A DNA stretch of 64,000 nt from Salinibacillus aidingensis (GCF_039522525.1 NZ_BAAADO010000004.1:62001-126000), one strand, 5' to 3'. Positions 42,189-51,253 are shown, counted from the stretch's first letter. Made by a program: numbers and translations. The notes: generated by a model not told the origin, from the letters alone.

Positions 42189-42929
42189 ATGATAGAGCAG
42201 GGCGGATTCATTAGTAAGGATAAGGAGATTAAAAAAAGAGAAAAGCCTTTGACTCAGGCAGAATTTAAGGAGCAATTAATAGATGTGGGGCGTTTGTTCT
42301 ATCATGATAAACACCCTTTTCATGTGGCCATGCACGAAGGAAAATTAAGCCGTGAGCAAATTCAGGGCTGGGTGGCCAACCGATATTACTATCAGAAATC
42401 TGTCCCGATAAAAGATGCAGTGATCTTATCGAAACTGCCATCAAGGGAGTTCCGTCGGGATTGGATCCAGCGAATAACTGATCATGATGGTAGAAATGAG
42501 GGTGAGGGAGGAATTGAAGCGTGGTTAAAACTGGGAGAAGCTGTCGGGTTGTCCCGGGAGGAACTATTAGAAGAAGACCATATCGTCCCTGGGGTTCGAT
42601 TTTCCGTCGATGCCTACGTTAACTTTGTGCAGGAAAAAACTTGGATTGAAGCTGTTGCCTCCTCGTTAACTGAACTATTTTCTCCTGACCTCATTTCAAA
42701 TCGAATTCAGGTGTTGGAAGACTTATATCCTTGGATTAATCACTCAGGACTGGGGTACTTTCATAATCGCTTAACACAGGCACCGCGTGATACGAATATT
42801 GCACTTAAGATTGTTATGGACTATTGCCAGACCCCCGAAGAACAACAGCGGGCGATTGATGCTTTACGTTTTAAGTGTGATGTGTTGTGGGCGCAGCTTG
42901 ATGCAATCGAACACGCTTTTCCTCACTAA
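42189..42929 (+). CDS. pqqC: PqqC, PQQ synthase
   Basis: A 246-residue cofactor-free oxidase that performs the last ring closure and eight-electron oxidation to PQQ. Family blocks are nearly unbroken: HPFHVAMHEGKLSREQIQGW, ANRYYYQKSVPIKDA, RRDWIQRITDHDG, EGGIEAWLKLGEAVGLSRE, VPGVRFSVDAYVNFV and RFKCDVLWAQLDAIE. The active-site His and Tyr residues lie in these. ATG 42189 is seven bases after GGAGG; an overlapping TTG at 42183 is the alternative. It starts two bases after the pqqB stop. Confidence 0.95.
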   Translation: MIEQGGFISKDKEIKKREKPLTQAEFKEQLIDVGRLFYHDKHPFHVAMHEGKLSREQIQGWVANRYYYQKSVPIKDAVILSKLPSREFRRDWIQRITDHDGRNEGEGGIEAWLKLGEAVGLSREELLEEDHIVPGVRFSVDAYVNFVQEKTWIEAVASSLTELFSPDLISNRIQVLEDLYPWINHSGLGYFHNRLTQAPRDTNIALKIVMDYCQTPEEQQRAIDALRFKCDVLWAQLDAIEHAFPH

Positions 42930-42975
42930 AAGCACTTTTTTAGGAAACTTAAAAAGATTGGTGGTGGAATAATTT

Positions 42976-43299
42976 TTGACTGCCAGTTTTCCAAAGCTTT
43001 CAACAAAAGGAAGACTAAAATATGATCAGATAAGGGAAAAACATCTTCTTTTGCTGCCAGAAAAGGTTGTGGTCTTAAACGAAACGGCTGCTTCTATTCT
43101 GGCTCTTTGTGACGGAAACGAAACGATTCACACCATCACCGGGAAATTGAGGGATTCACTTATGGAAGGTTCAGAAAACACAGAAACAGAAGCCTTACCC
43201 AGTTTCGAAAAAATGAAGAGAGAAATCACTCAGTTTCTCCATGACATGGTAGATTATGGATGGGTGGTGATACAATATGATAGAGTCAAAGACAAATAG
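42976..43299 (+). CDS. pqqD: PqqD, PqqA-binding chaperone
   Basis: A 107-residue winged-helix peptide carrier that presents PqqA to PqqE. Family features are LKYDQIREKHLLLLPEKVVVLNETAASIL and the C-terminal QFLHDMVDYGWVV. TTG start at 42976 with a weak GGTGG site. The C-terminal half carries an insertion (SLMEGSENTETEALPSFEK) that makes it slightly longer than typical PqqD of about 90 residues. It overlaps pqqE by 23 bases, consistent with the tight PqqD-PqqE partnership. Confidence 0.93.
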   Translation: MTASFPKLSTKGRLKYDQIREKHLLLLPEKVVVLNETAASILALCDGNETIHTITGKLRDSLMEGSENTETEALPSFEKMKREITQFLHDMVDYGWVVIQYDRVKDK

Positions 43300-44395
43300 A
43301 GTCGAGCCTCCTTACTCGTTACTGGCTGAATTAACGCATCGTTGTCCCTTGCATTGTCCATATTGTTCGAACCCGATCGAAATGATACAGAAGGAAAGGG
43401 AACTCACAACAGAAGACTGGCTTCATGTTTTATCAGAAGCAGCAGAACTTGGGGTTGTAGAGGTTCATTTTTCTGGTGGTGAGCCACTTTTATGGAAGGA
43501 CCTGGATGTTCTCGTTCAACACGCTTATTCATTAGAGATGTATACGAACCTAATTACAAGTGGCATCGGATTAACAATGGAAAAGGCTAAACACCTTAAA
43601 GAAGCGGGTTTAGACAACGTGCAGATAAGCTTTCAGGCAGGTGAAAAAACACAATCGGATAGAATTGGTGGTTATAAGGCCTTTGATAGGAAACGGGAAG
43701 CGGTCAGAGCGGTAAAAAAGAGTGGCATGCATTTATCATTGAATTTTGTTTTACACCGTTTAAACATTGATGACTTAGATAAGATTATTGCCCTTGCGGA
43801 GGAAATGAAAGCAGAACGTGTGGAGTTAGCTAATACACAGTACTATAACTGGGCCTTACTCAATCGAAACCAGCTTTTACCAACTCGAGAGCAAATCGAA
43901 CGGGCAAGTGAAGTTTATGAAGCAGCAAAAGCCCGTCTCAAAAATGAAATGGAAATGATTTGGGTTATTCCTGATTATTACGCATCGACCCCCAAACCTT
44001 GTATGGGGGGCTGGGGACAGATTGGACTTACGGTAGCACCGAATGGGGATGTCCTTCCTTGCCCAACTGCCGGGATGATTGAGGGTCTCTTCTTTGAAAA
44101 TGTGCGGGAGTCATCCCTGCGCTATATTTGGAATGATTCAAAGTCTTTCAATCAATTCCGTGGGGAAGAATGGATGCCTGAAACTTGTCGTTCATGTGAT
44201 CTGAGGCACGTGGATGGAGGCGGATGTCGATGTCAGGCGTTTGCTTTGACCGGGGATGCCTATGCAACCGATCCAGTTTGTCAATGGGCACCACACCACC
44301 ATATTATTGAAAAGGCTGTAAAGGATACGAATAGCAAAACGGAAAAGCTGTCATCTTCCATAATTTATCGGCAATACGCCCGTAAGCTAAAATAG
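43277..44395 (+). CDS. pqqE: PqqE, radical SAM enzyme joining Glu and Tyr of PqqA
   Basis: A 372-residue radical SAM/SPASM enzyme that makes the Glu-Tyr carbon-carbon bond in PqqA. The radical SAM cluster is CPLHCPYC (about residues 18-25), followed by VHFSGGEPLLW. The SPASM region holds the auxiliary-cluster Cys in PKPCMGGWGQIGLTVAPNGDVLPCP and CRSCDLRHVDGGGCRCQAF, ending DPVCQWAPHH. All expected Cys are present. ATG 43277 lies within pqqD. Last gene of the operon, with a terminator just after. Confidence 0.96.
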   Translation: MIESKTNRVEPPYSLLAELTHRCPLHCPYCSNPIEMIQKERELTTEDWLHVLSEAAELGVVEVHFSGGEPLLWKDLDVLVQHAYSLEMYTNLITSGIGLTMEKAKHLKEAGLDNVQISFQAGEKTQSDRIGGYKAFDRKREAVRAVKKSGMHLSLNFVLHRLNIDDLDKIIALAEEMKAERVELANTQYYNWALLNRNQLLPTREQIERASEVYEAAKARLKNEMEMIWVIPDYYASTPKPCMGGWGQIGLTVAPNGDVLPCPTAGMIEGLFFENVRESSLRYIWNDSKSFNQFRGEEWMPETCRSCDLRHVDGGGCRCQAFALTGDAYATDPVCQWAPHHHIIEKAVKDTNSKTEKLSSSIIYRQYARKLK

Positions 44396-44409
44396 GGAAG
44401 AGTACATAT

Positions 44410-44456
44410 TTGGTGCTAGAGGTGATCAAAAATTACCTTTAGCACCTTTTTTTATG
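44410..44456 (+). terminator. Terminator of the pqq operon
   Basis: GGTGCTAGAGGT pairs with ACCTTTAGCACC (one G-T pair) and is followed by TTTTTTTA. Confidence 0.8.
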
Positions 44457-44504
44457 GTATAGGAAATTATAAAATTACTGATTTGTGGATAAAAAATAGG
44501 GAGA

Positions 44505-44657
44505 GGCGACGTCCGGCTCCAGCGCCCAGCGACTAGCGAGACTTCCTTCACCTCTGTCCGATAAGTCAACATCGACTCACGCTGTTCGTCGTGTTTGTTT
44601 TATCTCCTCCGGCTCAGTCCAGTCCGTACGTCGCTAAACGGGCGCTTCCGCCTTTGT
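44505..44657 (+). repeat. Modular repeat, copy 5 (uninterrupted outer unit)
   Basis: GAGGCGACGTCCGGCTCCAG through CGTACGTCGCTAAACGGGCG and CTTCCGCCTTTG. This is the simple form of the unit found interrupted at 11.02-11.42 kb. AGGCGACGT near the start and ACGTCGCT near the end are inverted. It separates the pqq operon from the MFS gene. Confidence 0.75.
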
Positions 44658-44808
44658 TCTTAACGTACCAGGAGACTGGAACGTTTGTGCATAAATGGCA
44701 GTACAGACTGGAATAATAGATAGGGTTGCTTGAACTTAGCAAAGTTAGCAGCGTACATAAACCTTCATGATAAATTTTACAATAAAGTGAGGAATGAAGT
44801 GGTAATAT

Positions 44809-46095
44809 ATGTTAGGTGAAGTAAAAGTAGATCATGTACAAAACAAACCCATACATCCAGCGGTTAGAAAACTTATGCTGGTCAATGCCATACGGAGTAT
44901 TGGAAAAGGTATGATGATTGTTATCTTAGCTTTATACCTCGGCGCATTAGGGTGGAGTTCAGTAGCAATCGGAAGTGTGCTCGCTGCTGGTGGTCTTCTC
45001 GGTGTTCTGCTTGCACCATTCATCGGTGTTTTTAGTGATCGATCAGGCAGGAAACCATTCGTACTTTTTTCTGAACTATTAACAGCTGGGTGTGCATTAA
45101 TAGGAATCCTTTCAACAAGCCCTGTTTTGTTGTTTATTGCCATCACACTTGCTGGTTTCGGGAAAGCTGATGCAGGTTCGTCCAGTCCGTTTGCCCCGGT
45201 GGAACAGGCATGGCTTGCCTCCTTTATTCCTGCAACTGAACGTGGAAGGGTATATAGTCTTAATAATGCTCTTAGTTTTTTCGGAATGGCGATGGGCGCA
45301 TTACTGATTGGGACTTTAAGCACAGGAGGAAATCATATTTCTGGAATTTCCTCTTACCGACTTGCATTTTATTTCACGTTTGTTTTTTCACTTGTAACTA
45401 CTTTGATTATTTTAACCATTCGGGAAGAAAGCAGTATAAAACAGCAGGAATCCAGACATGAGGAATTTGGTAGTGAGGAAACCGGGAATAGGGAAGAAAA
45501 CATAATAAAAGAAGAAAATGCTGCGATCTTAAAACTTGCATTGATTAATGTTCTAAATGGGATTGCCATTGGATTAACAGGACCAATGATGTCTTATTGG
45601 TTTTCAGTAAAATTTGGGGTTAGCAGCACTCAAATTGGGGGTACATTGGCTATGACCTTTTTTGCAACAGGTGTTGCCTCCATTTTACAAGCAAGACATT
45701 CTCATAAACATGGAACCGTTCAATCCGTTGTGTTTATTCGGTTCATTGCAAGCCTGCTTTTGATTTTAATGCCAATCATATCCTCTTACGCTCTTGTCTC
45801 AATCGTTTATATCCTCCGAACAGCTTTAAATCGGGGGACACAAGGGGCTCAACAAGCGTTAAGTGTCAGTCTGACTCGTGGAAAGCGCCGTGGTTTCGCA
45901 TCTAGTATTAATCTTTTTTCCATGCGACTGCCTATCTCAATTGGGCCGTATATAGCAGGGTACTTATATGGGTTAGGTTCACTTTCACTGCCATTTTATC
46001 TAGCATCTGGCTTACAATTCAGTTTTGCTTTTTTATATGGTAAAATTTTCAGCTCTTATGATGCCAGAATGAAAGTGAATGTTTCATCCGGGTGA
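44809..46095 (+). CDS. MFS transporter next to the pqq operon
   Basis: A 428-residue major facilitator with 12 helices and a long charged central loop (about 205-235, Glu-rich). Motif A is GVFSDRSGRKPFVLFSE. Later blocks such as RTALNRGTQGAQQALSVSLTRGKRRGFASS recall MFS efflux proteins. The gene follows pqqE on the same strand but after a terminator and a repeat unit, so coexpression is not assured. A role in PQQ export is a guess from position only. Confidence 0.8.
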   Translation: MLGEVKVDHVQNKPIHPAVRKLMLVNAIRSIGKGMMIVILALYLGALGWSSVAIGSVLAAGGLLGVLLAPFIGVFSDRSGRKPFVLFSELLTAGCALIGILSTSPVLLFIAITLAGFGKADAGSSSPFAPVEQAWLASFIPATERGRVYSLNNALSFFGMAMGALLIGTLSTGGNHISGISSYRLAFYFTFVFSLVTTLIILTIREESSIKQQESRHEEFGSEETGNREENIIKEENAAILKLALINVLNGIAIGLTGPMMSYWFSVKFGVSSTQIGGTLAMTFFATGVASILQARHSHKHGTVQSVVFIRFIASLLLILMPIISSYALVSIVYILRTALNRGTQGAQQALSVSLTRGKRRGFASSINLFSMRLPISIGPYIAGYLYGLGSLSLPFYLASGLQFSFAFLYGKIFSSYDARMKVNVSSG

Positions 46096-46300
46096 TGTTC
46101 GTTCTAAGGGAACAGTCACCCTTATATGGTCTCCAAATCAAATTTTTAACCATCACAACTTCAGCTTAAACCAGTCTGCTCCTATTTCAAATTCAGTCGG
46201 AATAGCAAATTTCATAATATTTTTTTAGAATAGATAATGAAAAATTTAGCAATAATGGTAAGATAGTAGAAAAGGAAATTTGAAATAGGAATGGTAGGAT

Positions 46301-47389
46301 ATGATGGATTTAACAAAAACTAAGTGGTTTCGTGTTTGTATAGGGATTATCCTGTTTTTAACGATTATCTGGCTGATTAATGAAGTGCAGTTCGTTTTTA
46401 CGCCTGTAGTCGTTTTCTTTCAGACGTTATTTATCCCATTTTTACTGGGAGGCATTCTCTTCTATTTATTCCGGCCCTTTATTCATTTGCTCGAAAAAAT
46501 AAAGGTACCCCGGAAACTGGGAATTTTGCTTCTTTATCTTATTTTTATCGGTCTATTAACCTTTATTATTTCCGTTATTGCACCCGTGGTCCATCAGCAA
46601 TTTTCGAATTTGATTGATAATATTCCGGAAATGGTGGATGTGGTGGAACAGGGCATCACTTATTGGCAGGCCAATCAGGAAATGCTTCCACAATATGTGA
46701 AGGATGCCATTGATTATGTAAGTACCCGGCTTGAGGATATCCTGATGTCAACAGGAAATTATATAGGTTCTGTTTTAGGCAATGTTGTCAGCTTTATCGT
46801 TTCCCTGGTCATTGTACCGTTTATTTTATTCTATTTATTAAGTGATCAGGAAAAATTTGTTCCCAATGTTACCCGTTACTTTTCAAAAACACAGTCCCAT
46901 CAGATAAGAGAAGTTCTGGGAGATATGGATAAGGCTATTGCCAGCTACATACAGGGGCAATTAATCGTAAGCTCCTTTGTAGGGATTGTGCTCTTTATTG
47001 GCTATCTCATCATTGGCCTCGATTATTCACTTTTACTGGCTTTATTTGGAATGGTCACGAATGTGATTCCGTTTTTAGGACCGTTCCTTGCAGCCATTCC
47101 AGCTGTCATTGCCGGCTGGTTCCAGGACCCGATCATGTCTCTGTATGTCATTATCGTCATGGTTGTTGCCCAGCAGGCCGAGAGTAATCTGATTTCCCCG
47201 GTCGTGATGGGTAAATCCCTGAATGTTCACCCACTGACGATTATTCTCTTAGTATTAGTCGGGGGGAACTTAGCAGGGGTTCTTGGGATGATTTTAATCA
47301 TTCCTTCCTATGCTGTAGGAAAAGTTATTGTCCAGCATATTTATCGACTCTGGAATATCCACAAACAGACAAAAGTAGAGAAGGCTTAA
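46301..47389 (+). CDS. AI-2E (PerM/YdbI)-family transporter
   Basis: A 362-residue membrane protein with about eight helices. Family blocks are FLLGGILFYLFRPFIHLLEK, VVHQQFSNLIDNIPEM, IVPFILFYLLSDQ, YIQGQLIVSSFVGI and GMVTNVIPFLGPFLAAIPAVIAGW, ending VGGNLAGVLGMILIIPSYAVGKVI. Family members export small molecules or act as sodium/proton antiporters; some were proposed to move AI-2. Substrate not inferable here. Single gene with its own terminator. Confidence 0.92.
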   Translation: MMDLTKTKWFRVCIGIILFLTIIWLINEVQFVFTPVVVFFQTLFIPFLLGGILFYLFRPFIHLLEKIKVPRKLGILLLYLIFIGLLTFIISVIAPVVHQQFSNLIDNIPEMVDVVEQGITYWQANQEMLPQYVKDAIDYVSTRLEDILMSTGNYIGSVLGNVVSFIVSLVIVPFILFYLLSDQEKFVPNVTRYFSKTQSHQIREVLGDMDKAIASYIQGQLIVSSFVGIVLFIGYLIIGLDYSLLLALFGMVTNVIPFLGPFLAAIPAVIAGWFQDPIMSLYVIIVMVVAQQAESNLISPVVMGKSLNVHPLTIILLVLVGGNLAGVLGMILIIPSYAVGKVIVQHIYRLWNIHKQTKVEKA

Positions 47390-47404
47390 ATATCCTGTTC
47401 ATGA

Positions 47405-47437
47405 AGGATGAAATGATGATCATTTCATCCTTTTTTT
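47405..47437 (+). terminator. Terminator of the AI-2E gene
   Basis: AAGGATGAAATGAT and ATCATTTCATCCTT pair and are followed by TTTTTAA. Confidence 0.85.
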
Positions 47438-47567
47438 AATGTCTGGAAAAGGCCGGCTGCAGTTCTTACTTCTATCAATCTTCCTTTCTGCATATACCAG
47501 AAATAAGAAAAACATAGGGAGATTGTCCTGTGATGATATGCAGGATGATTTCAGGAAAGGAAGGAAT

Positions 47568-48671
47568 ATGAAGAAAGTTGGGTTCATTGGTGCCGGGATA
47601 TTGCTTGTTCTGCTATTTATGGGAATGTTTTTGTTTGGACAAGAAGACAGCAGGAAAACCTACGCCTACCACCACTCGCTGGAGCATGATGTTTTACAGA
47701 AATCAATGCCTGAATCCCCTTTGCCTCTCATACCTCAAGAACCTATCTCCATTTCGTTTGCAGGTGATACGATGTTTGATGGTTCCATAAGATCAGCTAT
47801 CAATCAGCAGGGGCCGGATTATCCCTTTCAGTATGTAAAGAAGGAAGTAAGAAAATCCGACTATGCCATTCTTAATCTGGAGACGGCCGTAACGACGGAG
47901 CAGGAAAAGGATACAGTCCAGCTTTATAATTTCAAAGCAGATCCTAAAGCCTTGTCAGGGATCAAGCAGGCGGGTTTTGATATGGTTACCCTTGCGAACA
48001 ATCATGCACTGGATTATCAGAAGGATGGATTTAAGGATACGATTAAACATTTGAACAAACACGATTTGAAATATTTTGGGGCAGGGGTTAATCGGGACAG
48101 GGCCTATGAAGCACAGACAATAGAGATAAAAGGGAGGACGATTAAGTTTTTAGGGTTTTCCCGCTTTTTACCGGCTGTACGCTGGTATGAAGGAAAGGGA
48201 CCGGTCATTGCCAGTGCCTATCAGCAGGAGCAGGTTTTGAATACCATCAAACAGGAAAAAGGGGATGCCGACTATTTGTTTGTATACATCCATTGGGGAG
48301 TGGAAGGCAATGTCCGGCCAGAGGCGTGGCAGCGGGATTATGCGAGGAAAATGATTGATGCAGGTGCAGATGGAATTATAGGTGCACATCCTCATGTTTT
48401 ACAGGGCTTTGAGTATTATCAGAATAAACCGATTGCTTATTCTTTAGGGAATTTTTTGTTCCCGGATTATGTTCAGGGAAATACGGCGGAAACAGGTGTA
48501 CTGACACTGAAAATAGACGGAGACAACCTAACGATGGCATTTACGCCTTATCGTATACGTTCAAATCAGATTCATCCTCTTAACAGGGAAGAAAAAGAAC
48601 GGATATTACAGAAATTGGAGGAATTGTCCTTTGAAATCAGACGGGAAGGCACACATATTTATTCCTCCTGA
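47568..48671 (+). CDS. CapA-family (PgsA-like) metallophosphatase-fold protein
   Basis: A 367-residue protein with an N-terminal membrane anchor (about 5-22) and an extracellular calcineurin-like domain. Motifs: ISFAGDTMFDGSI, AILNLETAVT, FDMVTLANNHALDY, FVYIHWGVEGN, GADGIIGAHPHVLQGFE and IAYSLGNFLF. Relatives take part in poly-gamma-glutamate capsule production. No capBC or pgsBC is adjacent, so this is probably a stand-alone paralogue. ATG 47568 follows GGAAAGGAAGG; in-frame codons from 47439 lie before it. Confidence 0.9.
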   Translation: MKKVGFIGAGILLVLLFMGMFLFGQEDSRKTYAYHHSLEHDVLQKSMPESPLPLIPQEPISISFAGDTMFDGSIRSAINQQGPDYPFQYVKKEVRKSDYAILNLETAVTTEQEKDTVQLYNFKADPKALSGIKQAGFDMVTLANNHALDYQKDGFKDTIKHLNKHDLKYFGAGVNRDRAYEAQTIEIKGRTIKFLGFSRFLPAVRWYEGKGPVIASAYQQEQVLNTIKQEKGDADYLFVYIHWGVEGNVRPEAWQRDYARKMIDAGADGIIGAHPHVLQGFEYYQNKPIAYSLGNFLFPDYVQGNTAETGVLTLKIDGDNLTMAFTPYRIRSNQIHPLNREEKERILQKLEELSFEIRREGTHIYSS

Positions 48672-48805
48672 TATCCAATTCACTCCACCTGTAAAGTAGA
48701 CGAATGCCTCAGAATATGTCATACTTTTTGAGTAACCATAAGGAGTTCTACAGCTTTTCGAATCATTCTTTTCCTTATTGGGAAACGGTACGTGGAGGCA
48801 CTCGT

Positions 48806-49540
48806 ATGTTTTTGGATTATTTTTCCTATGAAAATCCAGGAGATCCATTTTCGCTGTTTTCAGCCTCTCACCTGGTTATGCTGGTCAATGGGGTACTTTT
48901 CGTCATTGTATTCATGGTTTTTGGAAAGTACATCCGAAATCATTCTCTTTTGCATACATGGGTACGATACATACTGATTGCCGTTTTACTTTTAAGTGAG
49001 GCAACTCTAAATCTCTGGTACCTTACAGCGGGAGAATGGGATATTCGGGAAACCTTACCGCTTCAGCTGTGCTCCTTATCCTTAATTATGAGCATTGTTA
49101 TGCTTGTGACACGTTCAGAAAAATGGTTTGAAATCGTCTATTTTCTGGGAGTTGGAGGTGCCCTGCAAGCCCTGATCACCCCGGAATTATTTTATGATTT
49201 TCCCCATTACCGATATTTTCACTTTTTTATTGCCCATATTTTCATCATTTTGGCGTCCATCTACATGATCGTCGTTGAGAGAAAACGGGTAACCATTCAT
49301 TCGGTGTGGAGGACGATGCTGGTGTTAAATGGAATAGCGGTTGTTATTTTCTTTTTTAACCGGTGGATTGGAGCCAATTACATGTTTTTGGCTCACAAGC
49401 CTGCGAATCCAAGCTTGCTGGACTATTTACCTGAATTCCCTTGGTATATTTTATGGCTGGAGATCATCGCTGCATTTATTTTTTTGCTATTATATCTACC
49501 TTTTCTTTTAATAAAAAATCTAGACAGTAAGGACATATGA
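48806..49540 (+). CDS. TIGR02206 (YwaF)-type membrane protein
   Basis: A 244-residue protein with about seven helices. The start DYFSYENPGDPFSLFSASHL, the LPLQLCSLSLIMSI block and YFHFFIAHIFIILASIYMIV match what I recall of the YwaF family of integral membrane proteins, whose function is unknown. ATG 48806 follows GTGGAGG; in-frame ATG 48704 is possible but lacks a ribosome site. It ends 13 bases before the next small gene. Confidence 0.75.
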   Translation: MFLDYFSYENPGDPFSLFSASHLVMLVNGVLFVIVFMVFGKYIRNHSLLHTWVRYILIAVLLLSEATLNLWYLTAGEWDIRETLPLQLCSLSLIMSIVMLVTRSEKWFEIVYFLGVGGALQALITPELFYDFPHYRYFHFFIAHIFIILASIYMIVVERKRVTIHSVWRTMLVLNGIAVVIFFFNRWIGANYMFLAHKPANPSLLDYLPEFPWYILWLEIIAAFIFLLLYLPFLLIKNLDSKDI

Positions 49541-49553
49541 AAGGGGAAGACAG

Positions 49554-49739
49554 ATGTCTATTATGAAGATGCTGCTTATTTCGATTGTAATTGGAATAGC
49601 AGTTGGGTATGGATCCGGATATCTGCTGGATGGACGCTTTCAGCCGGATTTCTTTGTTATTTTCACCATTATTTCCTTTATTTCACTTCTGTTAAGGGAA
49701 ATAAGAAAGGATAAACAAAAGGAGACGGATCAAGAGTAG
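49554..49739 (+). CDS. Small membrane protein (61 aa)
   Basis: Two hydrophobic helices (about 3-22 and 31-46) separated by GYLLDGRFQPD, with a charged tail rich in Lys and Glu. ATG follows GAAAGGGGAAGACAG. Probably cotranscribed with the YwaF-like gene. Family not recognised. Confidence 0.6.
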   Translation: MSIMKMLLISIVIGIAVGYGSGYLLDGRFQPDFFVIFTIISFISLLLREIRKDKQKETDQE

Positions 49740-49870
49740 AAAAGAATCGTCTCTTTTAGCCATTAATCTACTCCTCCAGACTTATTATTAGGAAAATTGC
49801 AAAAATATAGTGGATAGATTGGAAAAAATCCTGTATAGTTTAGAAGAGGCAGAGAGGAGTTTTTTGGAAA

Positions 49871-50449
49871 ATGGCTAAAGTTTACATAGTATTAACGAAA
49901 ACAGGCACAATTTTTTCCCAGACCATCCGCCTTTATACGAAAGAGCCTTATAATCATGTGTCCCTATCGCTTGATAAGGAACTGACTGAGCTGTACAGTT
50001 TTGGACGGAAAAAGGCTTATAATCCACTTCGAGCGGGTTTTGTAAAAGAAAATGTGAAGCACGGAATTTATGCCAGATTTCCCGACACAACCTGTGAAAT
50101 TTTCGAACTGGAAGTAAGTGATCGTCAGAAGGAAAAAATGAGAAAGGTCATTCGTCATTTTCAACTGAATCAACACAACTACCGATATAATCTTTTGGGA
50201 ATTGCTACTATACCATTTGGCAAATCGCTGGAGCGGAAATATGCGTATTTTTGCTCTCAGTTTGTAGCTACCGTTTTAAATATGGCAGGGATTCGTTTAT
50301 GGGAAAAACCTCTGGGGCTTATTACGCCGGGAGAATACCGAACCGCTCGTTTGCTGAAAAAGGTTTATGAAGGACCTTTAAGCATTTATGAAGACCATTT
50401 AGAAGAGCAGGAGTCCGTCTCTCTGCAGGACGAAATGCTCCAGATTTAG
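49871..50449 (+). CDS. Permuted papain-like (YiiX/YycO-type) hydrolase
   Basis: A 192-residue cytoplasmic protein of the permuted NlpC/P60 (papain-like) group: the His comes first, in PYNHVSLSLD (about residues 26-35), and the Cys later, in YAYFCSQFVATVL (about 117-129). This circular order is typical of YiiX/YycO-like amidases or thioesterases. Substrate unknown. ATG 49871 follows GAGAGGAG. Confidence 0.78.
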   Translation: MAKVYIVLTKTGTIFSQTIRLYTKEPYNHVSLSLDKELTELYSFGRKKAYNPLRAGFVKENVKHGIYARFPDTTCEIFELEVSDRQKEKMRKVIRHFQLNQHNYRYNLLGIATIPFGKSLERKYAYFCSQFVATVLNMAGIRLWEKPLGLITPGEYRTARLLKKVYEGPLSIYEDHLEEQESVSLQDEMLQI

Positions 50450-50518
50450 CAGGACTGTTTTCTGATCTATTTTCCGATCCAGCTATTCATAATATTTATA
50501 TAAAAATCAGAAAACTGG

Positions 50519-50565
50519 CAGAAAAAGCCTTATTTGTATTTCTTTATACAAATAAGGCTTTTTTG
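50519..50565. terminator. Strong terminator
   Basis: AAAAGCCTTATTTGTAT and ATACAAATAAGGCTTTT form a 17-base perfect stem, T-rich at both ends. Confidence 0.9.
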
Positions 50566-50566
50566 T

Positions 50567-50680
50567 TCTCCGGATCTTCTGCTTATGCCGTGGGGCCTAA
50601 ACGCTCGCCTCCGCTTTTCTATTGTCCAGCTCCAGGGCCCAGACCCTCGCTGATGTAAGCAGGGCCCCTCCGCTTTTCTA
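50567..50680 (-). repeat. Modular GCGGAGGCG repeat, copy 6
   Basis: Minus-strand orientation: two AGAAAAGCGGAGG starts, with CTGGAGCTGGACAAT and GCATAAGCAGAAGATCC pieces. It abuts the stop codon of the flavoprotein gene. Confidence 0.65.
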
Positions 50681-51253
50681 TTAATCTTTACTTTGGATGA
50701 TGTCGTGGTCTACGTAGCGTTGGCCGTTTAGTTCGCTGATGATGTTAATGGCTACTTTTGCGCCGTGGCCGGATGTGATGATGGTGTGGACACTTTCACC
50801 AGCTACAGTTCCGGCTGCCCAAACATTCTTTTTGTTCGTTTTACCTTCGTGATCGACTTTAATATTTCTTGCTATACGCGGCTCCTGCCCATCAACAATT
50901 TTTAAGCCCATATCCTCGGCTAAATCTACGGATAAACCGGTCGCAAGGAGAATGTGCTCGGCTTCATATTGATGCTGTCCCATATGAACCAGGTAATGCC
51001 TTCCTTTACTCTCAATTTTTGTTACTTCCTCCGTCTTTAATTCAGCTCCTAATGCTTTTGCCTGCTGCATACCTGTTTCAAGCAAATCAGGACCTTCAAT
51101 TTCCTTTATCCCATAATGGTTTTTTACCCATGCTTTTTTTGTAATACTCTTTCCTGTATCAGTCAGCAGGGTTTTCTTTCCTGCTTTTGCTGCAAAAATG
51201 GCTGCACTTGATCCTGCAGGTCCAGCTCCAATAATGGCGATATCGTACATCAT
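50681..51253 (-). CDS. Short FAD-binding oxidoreductase (thioredoxin-reductase-like, no NAD domain)
   Basis: A 190-residue protein with the FAD dinucleotide motif IIGAGPAGSSAAIFAAKAGK (about 6-25) and the second FAD contact VWAAGTVAGESVHTIITSGHGAKVA near the end. It lacks the CxxC pair and the NAD(P)-binding domain of thioredoxin reductases (about 310 residues), so it is either a compact FAD-only family or a shortened paralogue; both FAD ends are intact. ATG 51253 follows AAAAGGAGTGG. Single gene. Confidence 0.75.
   Translation of the reverse strand: MMYDIAIIGAGPAGSSAAIFAAKAGKKTLLTDTGKSITKKAWVKNHYGIKEIEGPDLLETGMQQAKALGAELKTEEVTKIESKGRHYLVHMGQHQYEAEHILLATGLSVDLAEDMGLKIVDGQEPRIARNIKVDHEGKTNKKNVWAAGTVAGESVHTIITSGHGAKVAINIISELNGQRYVDHDIIQSKD

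Noticed and set aside
45369..45569. Minus-strand frames inside the MFS gene
   Set aside because: Antisense shadows; no ribosome sites and the + strand frame has clear MFS motifs.
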